The translations under genes and the position numbers were made by a program. From the NCBI GenBank assembly GCA_003550325.1, contig QKWP01000201.1, positions 376,172 to 440,171 on the forward strand: a DNA stretch of 64,000 nucleotides, written 5' to 3'. Positions 34,590 through 47,127 of this stretch are shown piece after piece (within the stretch, counting starts at the first letter, position 1; the number at the start of each line of letters is the position of its first letter). The stretch is from Gigaspora rosea. Taxonomy: Eukaryota; Glomeromycota; Glomeromycetes; Diversisporales; Gigasporaceae. The notes under the pieces were generated by a model, which saw nothing but the letters and a program-made list of their open reading frames with translations, did not search any database and was not told the DNA's origin.

Positions 34590-37500
34590 TTTACACAATT
34601 GAATCATAAATATTCTCAAGTTCATCACAGTTTCGTTTCAAAAATAACATTCATTCAAATAATTTTGGCTTTAGCATGGTTCTTCTTACAGTCATTATGT
34701 TGCTTGCTTCACTAAAAAGTCGCTCACTCGGAGTTGAGGTTGTGGGTATAGCAAGATACTGTCTTGCAAGTTCACTTAAGAGCGAAAAAGAAGATTTTTG
34801 AGCATTCCACCAGTGACAAGGATTATAATGGTAAGAAACTTCAGGCAAAGAAAGGTAATGACTATTTTCATCATTTGGCTCATTGATGGTATTTTGTGTG
34901 AAAATTGATTTGATGAACGTTTTTTGATAAATTTGGCGTCGACTATTTTCAGCTAAAGGTTGTTCTTCACAAACGTCTAAAGACTGGTTTATTGGGGTTA
35001 ATGAAGATTGATGAAGTGATTTAATATTATTATATTTTTCTCAAAGGGCAGCTTTGGCTTGGAGTTGTTGGGTTGATGTTGCAAATCTTAATTTTTTAAA
35101 CCTTGGATCCAGAAGGCATGCAAGAAATAATTCATTATCTGACAAATCCCAATAGTGTAGAAGTGCATTATATAATGCATTCTTAATTTTGTATTGCATA
35201 TTAGTAACATCAATAGGCGCATTAATTTTAATTTTTCAATCTTTAGGACCACCTTCATCCTCTTCTTGTGCATCACAAATTCAACATTATCATCGAATAC
35301 TAAGTCAGTTGTTTCAAAATTTACATAATCCAATTCATCTGAATATTTCATAGAGCAATCTAACTTTTCCATCAATCCTAAAATTGAGGGAATCATATAT
35401 GAAAATGTAGCATATTCGGAGCTACCAAGTACTTCTGTAACTTCAAAAAAGGGTCCTAAAAAATTAACAATATCTTGCATCAAATCTCACTCATTTTCAA
35501 TTAATTGTATTTCTTTTAATCATTATGAATCTTTCCATGCTTCAAGTGCATTTGAAACAGTTAATGTTGCTAAGACAATGTTGATGGCATCTTTAATAAG
35601 TAGAAGTCGTTCCCAAGCAAGAAAGGATGAATTCCAATGTGTTAATATATCCATTTTCGCACGAAGGTATGTTGAAGTTTTGGTAATTATCATGATAATA
35701 AATAATTTAGTTATTAAACATCTATATATTATATATTCTAATTATTTTTATTAAAAATTACATATACAGTACATCATTATCCTGAAGTCTAAGCATTTTT
35801 TGAGCATCTTCAAGTCGTTCACTTTGCTTTGGTGCTATAAAAAAGTTGATTAATCGCTTGGCCTGTGCTACAAGTGCTTCAACGGGCATCAAACCTTTTC
35901 CAACAATAAGTTGTAATGTATGAGCTGAACAGAGGATTCATACAATATTATTCAGTTTCTTAATTGCTGCTTCATATTGACCCCATTATCAGTCGTAATT
36001 GAATATACTTTTTCTGTAAGGCCCCATGCTTCAATTGTTTCTTCTAACTTTTCTTTAATAACATCAGCAGTATAAGAGTACCTGACATATGTAAGAGAAA
36101 GCAATAATTCATGAATTTTGAAACCAGAATCTAGCCATGAGCAGTAGTGCTCCTAGGTCCGGTCTGAGTCTGGTCCAGTCTGGGTCCTGTCCGGGATCAG
36201 ACCAGACTCAGACTCTAAATTTTACTAATTCCAGACTTCAGACCAGACTCAGACTCAACTATGAGTCTGGTCCGGGTCAGGTCCGAAGTCTGCAGACTGG
36301 TCTGAGTCTGAATATATTTATATGTATTTTTTGGCGCTGAACAAGTTTACTTAGTGCATTTTGTTAGAATAAATTAGTAAAATTTTATGAATCATAAGAT
36401 TTTATAGAATTTTATTAATAAAATTTTATAAAATCTTATAATTCACAAATATTTATTAATTAATTCTAACAAAATGCACTAAGTAAACTTGTTCAGCACC
36501 TAAAAATACATTAAATCGGCAGGGTTGTTTTTATTTTACTTGAAATTTGGAGAAAAGATGCTTAAATTTGACTTTTTTGATCAAAAATCCAAAATTAAGC
36601 ATCTTTTCTCCAAATTTCAAGTAAAATAAAAACAACCCTGCCGATTTAATGTATTTTTAGGTGCTGAACAAGTTTACTTATTGCATTTTGTTAGAATTAA
36701 TTAATAAAAATTTGTGAATTTTAAGAATTTATAGAATTTTACTAATAAAATTCTATAAAATCTTATGATTCACAAAATTTTACTAATTATTTCTAACTTA
36801 ATGCACTAAGTAAACTTGTTCAGCACCTAAAAATACATTAAATCGGCAGGGTTGTTTTTATTTTACTTGAAATTTGGAGATAAGATGTTAAAATTTGTCT
36901 TTTTTGATCAAAAATCCAAAATTGTGCATCAAATCTCTAAATTACAAGTAAAATAAAAACAAAACAGCCGTTTTGATGCATGTTTAGTTGCTGAACAAGT
37001 TTACTTAGTGCATTTTGTTAGAATTAATTAATAAATATTTGTGAATTATAAGATTTTATAAAATTTTATTAATAAAATTCTATAAAATCTTATGATTCAT
37101 AAAATTTTACTAATTTATTCTAACAAAATGCACTAAGTAAACTTGTTCAGCGCCAAAAAATACATATAAATATATTCGGACTCAGACCAGTCTGCAGACT
37201 TCAGACCAGACCCAGACCAGACTCAGACTTGACTAAAAAGTCTGAATATAAAAGTCTGAGTCTGGTCCGAAAATCAGACCAGACTCAGACTTGACTAAAG
37301 TCTGGTTTGAGTCCGGTCTGTAGGAGCATTAATGAGCAGGTAACACCAAGATACCCTTGTCTGTTACGAGATGTCCACAAATCGGTAGTTAGTGAACAAT
37401 ATGTTACAGAATCTTTGAGTTTTTTTTGCATAATCTCAAAAGACTTATTATATAATATATAAATTATTTGTTTTACACATTTTTCATTAGGTAAACTAAA

Positions 37501-38350
37501 CATTGGATCTAATTCCTTTATGAACTCACAAAAATTAGGGCTAACTGCAAGACTAATTGGTTGTGCATCCTGGATAAGAAACTTAACAAGAGCTTTAGTC
37601 AATTTATTGTTTTTCGATTTAGTATATGGATGAGAACTGGATTTTGCAAAAAAATCTATTTTGATTTGCTTGGGCTAGATAAGAAAATTTTATTATTAAT
37701 AATTTTTACAAAAACTAATATAGTCAATCTTTTTGGACCAAACCCTTAGGCTTATTAAAAAAAATAAAAAAGAATTTGTTGTACCCAGATATTAATTGTT
37801 CTAATTCGGAATCAGATGCAAATTTTGATAGTAGAATTTAATAAAAATAAATTCTTATCTAGAACTATCCTGATTCTGAATTGAGAAAATTCCAATTCGA
37901 AGTATAACAATTTATTTTAAAAAGCATCATAGTGTTTAAACTGACTTTATAATAAAATTTAAAGTTCAGTTTAGACAAAATTAATGCTTATTTTATCTAA
38001 GTTTGGTTTAGAAAGAGTAGACTATAATTGCTATATTAAAAAAATAATTTATACATCATCACGTAATTTAGGTCCATTTGGTGTAATACCATGGGTGTTC
38101 GTCAAATGTGATATTAAATTTGAGGTTGTTCCACCTAATATCTTTAATCGTGCACTACATTTTGTTCCTGAATCATTTGTTACTTGGCAAATACCGTAGG
38201 TAATTTCAACCTTGATATTTTTAGAACCTTCTGAAGTTTCAATTACTTTTTCTGATTCGAAATAATTCCATACCCAGCTTCATTTTTTTGATCCACCTTT
38301 ATGGCTCAATTTTGTTTTTTTATACATTGGTTTTTCAAAAATTTCATTGT
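34590..38350 (-). pseudogene. hAT transposase with BED zinc finger, interrupted
   Basis: At the N-terminal side (38350-38050) a BED-type zinc finger is legible: SWVWNYFE, GICQVTND, TKCSAR, LISHLTNTH. A TGA precedes it where Trp or similar is expected (near 38288). Between 37650 and 37330 comes the start of the RNase H-like catalytic region (QPISLAVSPNFCEFI, SLTTDLWTS), cut by the 36145-37331 element and resuming at 36136 (WLDSGFKIHELLLS .. SITTDNG). Further frameshifts follow, e.g. near 35940, 35520 and 35225. The C-terminal dimerisation domain is well kept at 34848-34651 (HWWNAQKSSFSLLSELARQY, IPTTSTPSERLFSEASNI). The product would bind the element's ends and catalyse cut-and-paste. The copy is inactive. 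The frame joins exactly if the nested element and one target copy are ignored. Confidence 0.88.
36145..37331. mobile_element. hAT-type element made of stacked hairpins, 1.19 kb
   Basis: Ends TAGTGCTCCTA and TAGGAGCATTA, with a perfect 8-bp duplication ATGAGCAG at 36137-36144 and 37332-37339. Subterminal zones on both sides are GC-rich with repeated GTCTGAGTCTGGTC-type words. The centre is a chain of five hairpins in the order A-B-A-B-A: A 36333-36501, B 36502-36660, A 36661-36827, B 36828-36988, A 36989-37154. A is bounded by GCTGAACAAGTTTACTTAGT, B by AAATCGGCAGGGTTGTTTTT. No coding capacity. Confidence 0.93.
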
Positions 38351-40349
38351 TGCTTTCTTCACTTGATGTATTTTCTAATACTGGGCTTTTAGGTCAGTCA
38401 GTATGTAGTTTATTGAATGACTGAACTGGCAAAGAGGACTATAAATCATCATCTGGTATCGCATATATATTAAACTGAATTTTTCAATAAATAATGAAAT
38501 ACAGGATCTAACATGTGTATTTACAATAATTATTGCTTTAATTGGGTTAACTAAAAAAGTAGTATAACTCAAAGGATGGGTATTATTATCTTTAGAAAAT
38601 TAATTTGTTATTTGGTTCTAATTGTAAGGTATGATTGGGCAAATGATAACCATTACCTATTATTATTGTATAAAAAACATACCTATTTTATTATAGCATT
38701 GTTAATGGCAAAAATTTTGGGAATTGGGCAAGAATTGTCAAATTACAACAATTAATTAAGACAAAAATGCACAGAATTTTATAAAACTTTAAATATTTTA
38801 AAGGTACTAAGGGCTTTTTTCAAGTTATTGATAACTTGAATTCGATGATTTTATTGATTCAATTTTTTCTTCCTTCTATAACTTTACAAAAAATTTGATT
38901 ACATTCTATCTAATCTATTCTATTATATGAATTTTCAATGAAGAGAACAAAAAAGAAGCTATAAAAGAAAGAAGAAATCATCTATTTTTTTTTTTGATAG
39001 ACTTAATTTGTACCAGCTAACATTTGAATATAATTAAATGCATCATATTTATTTATATATGATTTCTTATACTAATCATTCTTCTAATTTCTTTTTAGTA
39101 TAAATTCGAAGGCTTCTTAGAATTTGGTATAGATTTTTATATTTAATTGCACAGCCTTGCCTTTAAAGCAGCTTTGCTCATTTTGTTATTATTAATTTTT
39201 TTATATTCAGAGAATGGGATGCGACTATGAATTTCATTACTTTACTTATTTGGTTCAAGATCTGGTACAAAGAAAAGGACATGTGTCATAAGGGAGGTGC
39301 AAAATCAGCATATTTTGTTTTTTTTATCAAATATTCAATTATGTACAGAATCAATAGGGCCTGCAACTCTAGCACATATCCATGCTTCACAAAAGGCACA
39401 GGCAAAGACTTGACTTATGTCAGACATTTTTGTGATGCAGGTATGAAAGTATTAGACATGAGTTGGCACTTTATGTTTATGGGCGTAAGATTCTGGCTTA
39501 GATTGCATTGAAAGCATCGAGGCGTGCTAAAGTAACCTGAGTATGCATAATCTGAATATCACAAATAAAAGCAAATTTTCTGATTATATAGAACAAATCA
39601 ATACCTTTGCTACTGCTACTAAATATTTCAGAGATAAAGGTGCATAATTTTTTTTTTATCAATTTGTATTATTAGTAACTATACTGCTTATTTATTATAA
39701 CTTATTCACATTTTTTTTTGCTATAGCGATTACAATTTTATTGAGAAATTGCCACAATATATTTAATGTGATACTATCTAAATTCTAAGTAAAGATCTAC
39801 ATTAATCGAATCTATCTGTAGTATCCTTTTTTTTATTTAATTTGACGGTTCTTTGAATACTTTATACGTTCTCAATAAGATGATTTAAACATTTCCTATA
39901 TTACTAGTTGTTGGGTTAATTCTTTTTCAGGCTAGTTCAACTACTGTACTTATACAAATCATTTGAAAAATTCTTATTTATTTTAAATACACTAAAACGA
40001 TTATATATCAATGACTTTGGGATTACAATAGATCTTAATATTTCCTGTACATTTCTTACAGCTGGTGCGGAAGTTAGAATATTAAGTTTTCATTTTTAAA
40101 CCTATTTAAATAACCCTATTATATATTAAACTTTAAAATAAAAATATTTAATTAAAGCTTCATCGTTATTTCTTAAGTTATTTAATTTTATTAACTTGTA
40201 TCACCGAATATCACTGAATATTCATTGAATTAATTGGTGAATAATAAATAAATTCGATATTTGATTTGGTGAAATAATCATGTATCCAAACATTCGAATA
40301 TTCATTGAATATCCGAATAATTATTCAACGGATCAGACCTCTATAGCTT

Positions 40350-40643
40350 AATTGGCAATGTAACTTACATCGCATTTGCATTAACAGCGTACATGAGTGT
40401 CATTTCGTATATTTGACGCAAAAATATCTAATACGCATATCTTTTAAAATAAAATTCTTTTTAAATTTTTCTTTAGATTTTCAAGACAACTATTGCAACA
40501 GACCATGAACCCAATAATTCATATAGAATAATAATCTGACACCGATGAAAGTTTTATATTGTATTTAACAATTCCGCGATATCTTATTTATCTGAAAACT
40601 ATTTCCAAATCAATTACATACATATTTAATTTGTGCTATAAGT
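40350..40643. other. AT-rich spacer, nothing recognised
   Basis: No gene or bounded repeat supported. Confidence 0.5.
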
Positions 40644-40776
40644 TATAGTTATTGTATGGGTTGTAGAAAATAACTAAATTTGCACGGGCTAACCTGGGTC
40701 ATATGGCCGAAGGCCATGTGACACGGGTTAATCCACGCAAATTTAGTTATTTATACAATCCCATATAATAACTATA
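40644..40776. repeat. Long hairpin, about 63-bp arms
   Basis: The left arm TATAGTTATTGTATGGG..CATATGGCC and the right arm GGCCATGTG..CCCATATAATAACTATA pair almost throughout around a GAA loop at about 40709. It sits beside the TA-flanked element starting at 40780 and shares TTGTATGGG and a GCACGGG/ACCCGTG word with that element's ends, so the two are related. Confidence 0.85.
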
Positions 40777-40779
40777 TTA

Positions 40780-41769
40780 TTGTATGGGTCTGACGTAACA
40801 ACCCGTGCGTCACCTTCACCTCAATAAAAAGCCAATTTTAATATTACTGTCATGAAATATTAAATACATGCATTATATAACAGCGTAAATAAAAAAAAAT
40901 CTATCTATAATTCAAATTATAAATTCTTTCGTGCAAAATATCAAACAATTAAATCAAAGTTCAGGCATAAACCTAATAAAGTAAAAAAATCACAAGAATT
41001 TTTTTTTTAAAAAAAAGACTAAATCTAATCTAAAGCAAAAACATAACTACGCATAGAAATTTTAAAAAAAAGCGAAAATTCAATAACATAACCTCGTTCG
41101 GTGAAAATTATATAAAGAAAGTAAAACAAAATAACATATGACTCGGTATAATTAGAATTTAAGGAAAGCAAAAACTTAATCCGCCCAAAAAAGAATTTTA
41201 ATAAAATACGAATCTGCCTAATAAAGAATTTAAAGAAAGCAAAGATTAAAGGCGAAGATCTAATAATGTATGACTTATAAAATAAAATTTAAAAAAAAAA
41301 AACCAATAAATAAAGAATTTTAAAGAATAAAAGCGAAGATCTAATAATGTATGACTTATAAAATAAAATTTAAAAAAAAAAAACCAATAAATAAAGAATT
41401 TTAAAGAATAAAAGCGAAGATCTAATAATGTATGACTTATCCAATAAAAATTTAACAAAAATCCAAATAATGCAATTCTAATTAATAATAATTTAAAGAA
41501 ATGAAGTCCTAATAATCTATCCAAGACAATTTTAAAAAAGCGAAAACAGAATAATGCCGACATCATCCAATAAAAATTTAAAAAGACCTAATGACGCGAA
41601 TGTCCCAATATTTTTAAAATGTGAAAACAACTTAATAATAATAAAAATAAATAATTAAATCGGTAACTTACACTTTCATATTTTTATCATATTCCGATTT
41701 AGTTATTTTTTAAACATGTGCCAATAAATGAGTGAAAAAAGCACGGGTTGTTACATAAGACTCGTACAA
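40780..41769. mobile_element. TA-flanked inverted-repeat element, about 1 kb
   Basis: Ends TTGTATGGGTCTGACGTAAC and, in reverse complement, TTGTACGAGTCTTATGTAAC, both followed by AACCCGTGC, with TA outside each end. About 30-bp arms. Interior AT-rich, containing an 81-bp tandem repeat. No transposase. Confidence 0.7.
41252..41441. repeat. 81-bp tandem repeat, about 2.3 copies
   Basis: The word GCGAAGATCTAATAATGTAT recurs at 41252, 41333 and 41414, with the intervening 81 bp nearly identical. This points to a recent local duplication within the surrounding element. Confidence 0.9.
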
Positions 41770-42279
41770 TAAAATTATTTTCAAAATGGACCTAATTGTT
41801 AGACTAATTTTCAGAAATTTTCGTAAAAAATAAATGAATTATAATAGACACTGAACATGATTTAATATGAGTGCTTGCATCATTTTTCATCAACAAATAA
41901 CAAGACTTAGGGCATATACTTATTTACATTTTAAAAATTAGAATTCTATACTATACATTTAACAATTACGTTATTTTTTATCAATGCTGAAACCTCGACG
42001 TAACAATAACATAGATATGCATTACACAATTATTGAAGGTATGCAAGTAACGGTAAGTAGTAACTTAATAAACATGGAATCAAAATTTCACCATTACAAA
42101 ATTTTATAAAATTTTAAAAATGAAGGGTTTTCGCAAGTAGTATCACTAATGCTTTTAACTATAAATTAAAAAATGTGTTCATTATTATTATTATCAATGT
42201 AGTATTTCATTTTTAATCATTTGAAAAAATTTATGCATACAAACTTAAATAAAAAGTTTGTTTAACATATCGACCAAAG
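41770..42279. other. AT-rich spacer downstream of the Sel1 gene, nothing recognised
   Basis: No gene or bounded repeat supported. Confidence 0.5.
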
Positions 42280-42712
42280 CATGTAATGGATATTACAGTA
42301 TTCTATTCGAATCTATTCGAATGAAGAATCTCATCAACCATCCTCATTTCTGCAGCTTTTTGAAAATAAATAAATGCTTTACGTTCATTCATTTCAACTC
42401 CATGTAATGGATATTACAGTATTCTATTCGAATCTATTCGAATGAAGAATCTCATCAACCATCCTCATTTCTGCAGCTTTTTGAAAATAAATAAATGCTT
42501 TACGTTCATTCATTTCAACTCCAATTCCATTATAATAACATTTCCAACTAAATATGTTCCTTCAGTGTTTCCCATCTCTGCAGCTTTTTGAAAATAAATA
42601 AATGCTTTACGTTCATTCATTTCAACTCCAATTCCATTATAATAACATTTCCAACTAAATATGTTCCTTCAGTGTTTCCCATCTCTGCAGCTTTTTGAAA
42701 ATAAATAAATCC
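42280..42712. repeat. Recent tandem duplications inside the Sel1 block
   Basis: Bases 42280-42400 recur essentially exactly at 42401-42521 (period 121). Then a unit starting CAATTCCATTATAATAACAT at 42532 recurs at 42629 (period 97). Neither period is a multiple of 3, so both duplications shift the Sel1 reading frame. Confidence 0.9.
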
Positions 42713-45123
42713 CTTACGCTTATTCTTTTCAACTCCATTTCCATTAAAATAACATTGTCCAACATTATACGTTCCACCAGCATTTCCCATCTTTGCAGAT
42801 TTTTGATAATAAATAAATGCCTTACGTTCATCCTTTTCAACTCCAATTCCATTTAGATAACAATCTCCTACTTGGCGTGTTCCATTATAGACACTCATCT
42901 CTGCAGATTTTTGAAAATAAATGAATGACTTACGTTCATCCTTTTCAACTCCATTTCCTTCACTGTAACAAATGAATGCCTTATATTCATTCTTTTCAAC
43001 TCCAATTCCATTTCGATAACAATTTCAACTTCATTCATTCCATATGTATGTCCCATCTCTTCAGATTTTTGATAATAAATGAATGTCTTACGTTCATCCT
43101 TTTCAACTCCAATTCCATAAAGATAAAATATCCAACTTTGAATGCCCCATAAATATTCTCCAGTTCAGCAGATTTTTGATAAGAAATTCAATGGTTATGA
43201 CAGATTTGTGAAATTCCATCAAGATTTTCATATTAGCAGATTCTTTATAATAAGTGAATGATGTATCCTTTAATGTTAATTGACTTATTTGCAAAGTATC
43301 AACCAAATGATGAGTACATTGAGTATATTTTTCTTGAATCAGAGTTACAATCTTAGGAGAATAAGAAAATTTAATCTTCTTTAAGATAGAGGCAAATTGG
43401 AAAATGCTGAAAGCATATTTTAATATACAACAATGAAGCATATGGGATGACTAGTAAAAAGCAGATATTAGTGCAAATCAAAAATGATTAGAAAGTTTTC
43501 GTAAATATCCTAACCTTGTCAGTGTTTTCTTCTAAAATCTTTCCATTTCTTGGATATTTTTCTCATTTATCCATTGGTCAAGTTGATTTGATTATTAAAC
43601 TCTTGAAATTTAATTATAATTACATTTAAATTTTCATTATCTATCATTGGAAATTTTTTATCGTATATAAACAATATCACAGATAAAATAGTTAGTTTAT
43701 ATATACCTTTCTCATGACTGTGAATAGATAAATCTAACGGACCATAAAAAGGTTGAGCAAAAGTGTTTTTATTTCTTGTTCTCTTGTTAAATTATCAAGA
43801 CTCTCAGTTCCGGTCTCTTTAATGATTTTCAATAAGCCAAATAAAAGTACTTTCCCAATTACAGTAGTTTTAATCTTGAATTGTCGACCTAAATATAGAT
43901 ATTGAGAATATTTATTCATTTAATGAATTTATTATTATACAGTATAACCGAATGTTAGGCTGGCTATCCATCCTAGTAATCCATTGAATAAATTTCACTC
44001 CTTGTTTCTACAAATTTTCATCTGTTTTAGGACCTTAACAAATAAAGAAGGAATGTGAATAAATAAAAAATGGCACATTTTAATAAATAATTCTGATGCC
44101 TTTGAACCAACTTTAGCTTACTATATAGGTAGTCGAATGAAACATGTAACATTGCCGGAAAGGTGTTTGTAGCTAGCTAGCTTGGACTTGCAGAGATAGT
44201 CCATGATTTTTGCTTTAAGTGATTGTGGTTGAAATAATAATTCTTGTTGGCCTATTTTACATGAGATTCATTTATAAATTAGCTAACTGATATTGACATA
44301 AAGCTCTTAATATTAGGAAGTACGTACATGATAATAATCTACTGCATTCATATAGCGAGTATAAATCATCTACCACCTATTAAAGTATTAGTAACTCTCG
44401 TTTTTCTTGCAACAGTTAATAAATGAGAAAAAAATTAAGTATGCAATAAACCTCTTTTGTTTCCAAATCTGCAAATTTGAGATTTAATTTTTGTAAGAAC
44501 TGTAAAACATATAGTCATATTATTAATCAATTGTATAAATCTATATAATAAGAATAATTATATTAAATTTACTTCAAGAATAAAAGTTTTTTCTGATTAC
44601 AGGTTTTCTATTCAATATTTTTAATTAATAGCAGTAGATGTGTGTGTAATTTTGTCCTAGAGAAGTTTAAGAGAGAATATTTAAGGCAAATATTTTTTAA
44701 CAAATCGATAATACTCATAGGGTGTCCTGAATTTAATTTTTGAGTTTGAAATAGATTGAAATTAAGGCATACCTTTTCAGTTAGACTATTGTAAGCCTTT
44801 TTAAGATACATCATAGTAAAATTCTTAGCCAAAGCCGAATTCATAAAATTTACTGAAAGAACAAGTTCAACAAGCGAATCCCATGGAAGTTTAAAAGTTT
44901 TGACATTCTTTTATAGATATGATTAAGTATGTTTATGGCCTGATTTATGCTTTTTAAAAAAATAATAAATTGTTAAATAATTACAAGTATCATATCAAGC
45001 GAGTGTATTTTTACCTTTCTTTGCGCAATTTCATGAGAACTTGCAAGCTTTTCTTTAAATTTTCTTCAAATTGGACTTCATTTTCAACGAATCCATGAAG
45101 AAATTCAATCTTTTCTAGTGATT
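42280..45123 (-). pseudogene. Sel1-like repeat gene, multi-exon, decayed
   Basis: On the minus strand an N-terminal helical part precedes Sel1 units. Likely exons are 45123-45015 (KIEFLHGFVENEVQFEENLK, ending at GTAAAA), about 44905-44773 (VELVLSVNFMNSALAKNF, ending at GTATGC) and about 43919-43734 (NKYSQYLYLGRQF). Then comes a Sel1 block from about 43260 to 42300: TYYKESANM, VGDCYLNGIGVEKDERKAF, VGQCYFNGNGVEKNKRKGF and others. The block shifts frame several times and has a stop just before 42300. Two exact tandem duplications (121 bp and 97 bp) lie in the last units and break the frame. No kinase domain was found, although the N-terminal layout resembles Sel1-kinase genes of these fungi. Exon borders beyond the first two are uncertain. 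Confidence 0.65.
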
Positions 45124-45141
45124 CTAATATAAAATTTTGAT

Positions 45142-45462
45142 TAGGCTAATTGCAAAGTAGATTTTTCATTTTGCATTAATTACCCCCCGTAACCTGGTGT
45201 TTCATAATTCCGGTCGACGGGTCGGATTTTTTTTTTTAAAAAAATTAACTTTGCGTGGTCTAAATCAATTTATGTTCACATCTAAGGTCACGCAAAGTTA
45301 ATATCAGAAAATTTTATTTTTTTTTATCGGTCCCGTCGGGTAATTCCGGAAAAGTAAGGTCATCTTCGGGTGACACCGGAGAAAAAATTAAATGGTAAAA
45401 AATGGAATAATTGGCACGATAGGAATTTAAAAAATGCAAAACGAAAAATAAATTATCTTTTG
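45142..45462. mobile_element. MITE, AGGCCACGCAAAG family, diverged copy
   Basis: Shares with the copy at 47128-47455 the blocks AACCTGGTGTTTC, AATTCCGGTCGNCGGGTCGG, ATCTAAGGTCACGCAAAGTT and GGAATANTTGGCACNATAGG. The left end (TTAGGCTAATTGCAAAGTAG) is diverged. It sits at the 5' edge of the decayed Sel1 gene. Confidence 0.65.
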
Positions 45463-45843
45463 GAATTATAATGAAGGCGACTATACGCGCAAATCACATT
45501 GCGAATATATATTGCTTCTTTTATTTATAGGATAATTTTTAGCAAAGACCCCACATGCAAGAACTATTAATAATGGTATTTATAATAAGTTGCAGTTTTC
45601 GGCAGGCGTTCTGACTGGGCCGGTATAAAGATTTTGGAGATAAGGCCGGTGTCAAATAAATTTTCTCTAAGACAAAAAGGTAATGGTGGTAAAGATATAT
45701 ATCGATAAGGTTTGCTTTAATTTCTGTTGACACTATTACTGCTACAAATAAAATTTAAAATTAATAATCAGTAACTCAGGTTTGAATCATAACAATAATG
45801 ATAAATTTTGAAATTAATAATCAATTAGACATATTGTCTAGTC

Positions 45844-46469
45844 TAGTGAATTGACCCGTCTAAAAAATCTTCACCCGGGTCACCCGACGGGTGGACAATG
45901 TGCCACCCGGGTGAAAACGGGTCAGTCCAAAAAAAGGCACCACCCGGGTCACCCGACAGGTGACCCGACGGGTGACCCATCGGGTCACCTGGGTCAATTA
46001 AAAAAAATCTCAGGTGGTTAATATGACTAGTGATTTGACCGCAGGTGGGTTAACCTATAGTTGGTGGTAGAATTAATTTAACAAATTAATACGGTTACGG
46101 CATTGCCGTATTTTTTGCCGTAATTGCTGTGAGCCGTAAAGCCGTAATGCCGTAATGCCGTAATGCCTTAATGCTATAAAGCCGTAATGCCGTAATGCTT
46201 TAATGCAGAAATACTATCTGCTATAATACTGTTTATTAAAATTCTGTACTGCATTATGGTTTCCTTTAAATAATTTACAATTAAATATTTTTCGAATTTG
46301 ATTCTGTCGACTTTAAAATTTGCATTAATTTGTATCGGGTCTATGCCCGTGGGTGACTCGTGGGTCAAACCCACGGGTCACTCGCGGGTTGACCCACCCG
46401 TTCTCACCCAGACTGTTACAACTTGACCCGGGTCACCCACCCACCCGCGGGTGACCCGGGTGACACCCA
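45844..46469. mobile_element. GC-rich element with TAGTG-type end (probable hAT)
   Basis: Both subterminal zones (45855-46005, 46340-46465) are packed with ACCCGGGTCACCCGACGGGT-like words, very GC-rich in an AT-rich region, in inverted arrangement. The outer sequence is TAGTGAATTGACCCGTC on the left and CCACCCATCTA on the right. The architecture is the same as the 11042 and 36145 elements, but no matching 8-bp duplication is left. The interior has CCGTAATG-type microrepeats at 46085-46195. Confidence 0.6.
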
Positions 46470-47127
46470 CCCATCTAGTTAGATTCGATTCACTGTCAGT
46501 TCGGAACCCAAACAATCTATTTTAAACGGTTTAACATCCCTACCAGGTAGACCACCGGTCATAAGAGGGCCCGAAAGGCCCCGTTTATAACCGGAGAGAT
46601 TTACTATTATACAGTTGATCCTCTGTATACAACACACACACACTTTCTCACTATATGCGCATTTCACATGCATTTTTCCAACTATTTGATCGATCTAATA
46701 TAATTTATGTAACATTGAAAAATCTTTAGAAATTCTGAAATTATCTGATTTTTTGTCGGAAAACCGACTCCGTTCTGAACATTTAAAGGATTTATACGTT
46801 TTTATACCAGAAACATAGTTAGCTTGCATAACGGAGTGTATGGCTAATCGCCATATGAGATGGTGTATGCAAAAGTTTGCATTTGATTGGACGTTAAACA
46901 TCTATGATTTCACATGTTAATGCTCTGTGCTAGTGTATACGTTGATTCTGAATTGACACTTTCTAATTTCAATTTTCACCGATCGTGAAATTACCTGGGT
47001 TTACTAATTTCTACCACTGGTTGAATGCAAATCTCATTTTTCATTGGTAAATCACTGATCGGGTGGCTAATAATGTAGTCATCGAACTATTGATTTGTGA
47101 TTGTTTGTAAAAATTACACATTTATTA
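46470..47127. other. Spacer, nothing recognised
   Basis: No gene supported. A small GGGCCCGAAAGGCCC hairpin at about 46567 and an (AC)n run near 46633 are the only local features. Confidence 0.5.

Larger units (their letters stand above)
33747..40341 (-). mobile_element. hAT transposon, 6.6 kb, with nested insertion
   Basis: Inverted ends AGAGGTCTGATCCG (33747-33760) and CGGATCAGACCTC (to 40341), with identical 8-bp flanks TATAGCTT at 33739-33746 and 40342-40349. Subterminal DNA on both sides is rich in ATTCGAATA/GATATTCATT words. A hAT transposase lies inside on the minus strand (about 34600-38350). A second hAT-type element (36145-37331) is inserted into that gene. Without the insertion the element would be about 5.4 kb. 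Confidence 0.9.

Noticed and set aside
39227..39511. Plus-strand Cys-containing protein inside the hAT element
   Set aside because: No recognised domain, no conserved context; likely chance.
41252..41441. CRISPR-like array
   Set aside because: The 81-bp units are plain tandem copies without spacers, the organism appears eukaryotic and no cas genes are present. The other repeat arrays also lack unique spacers.
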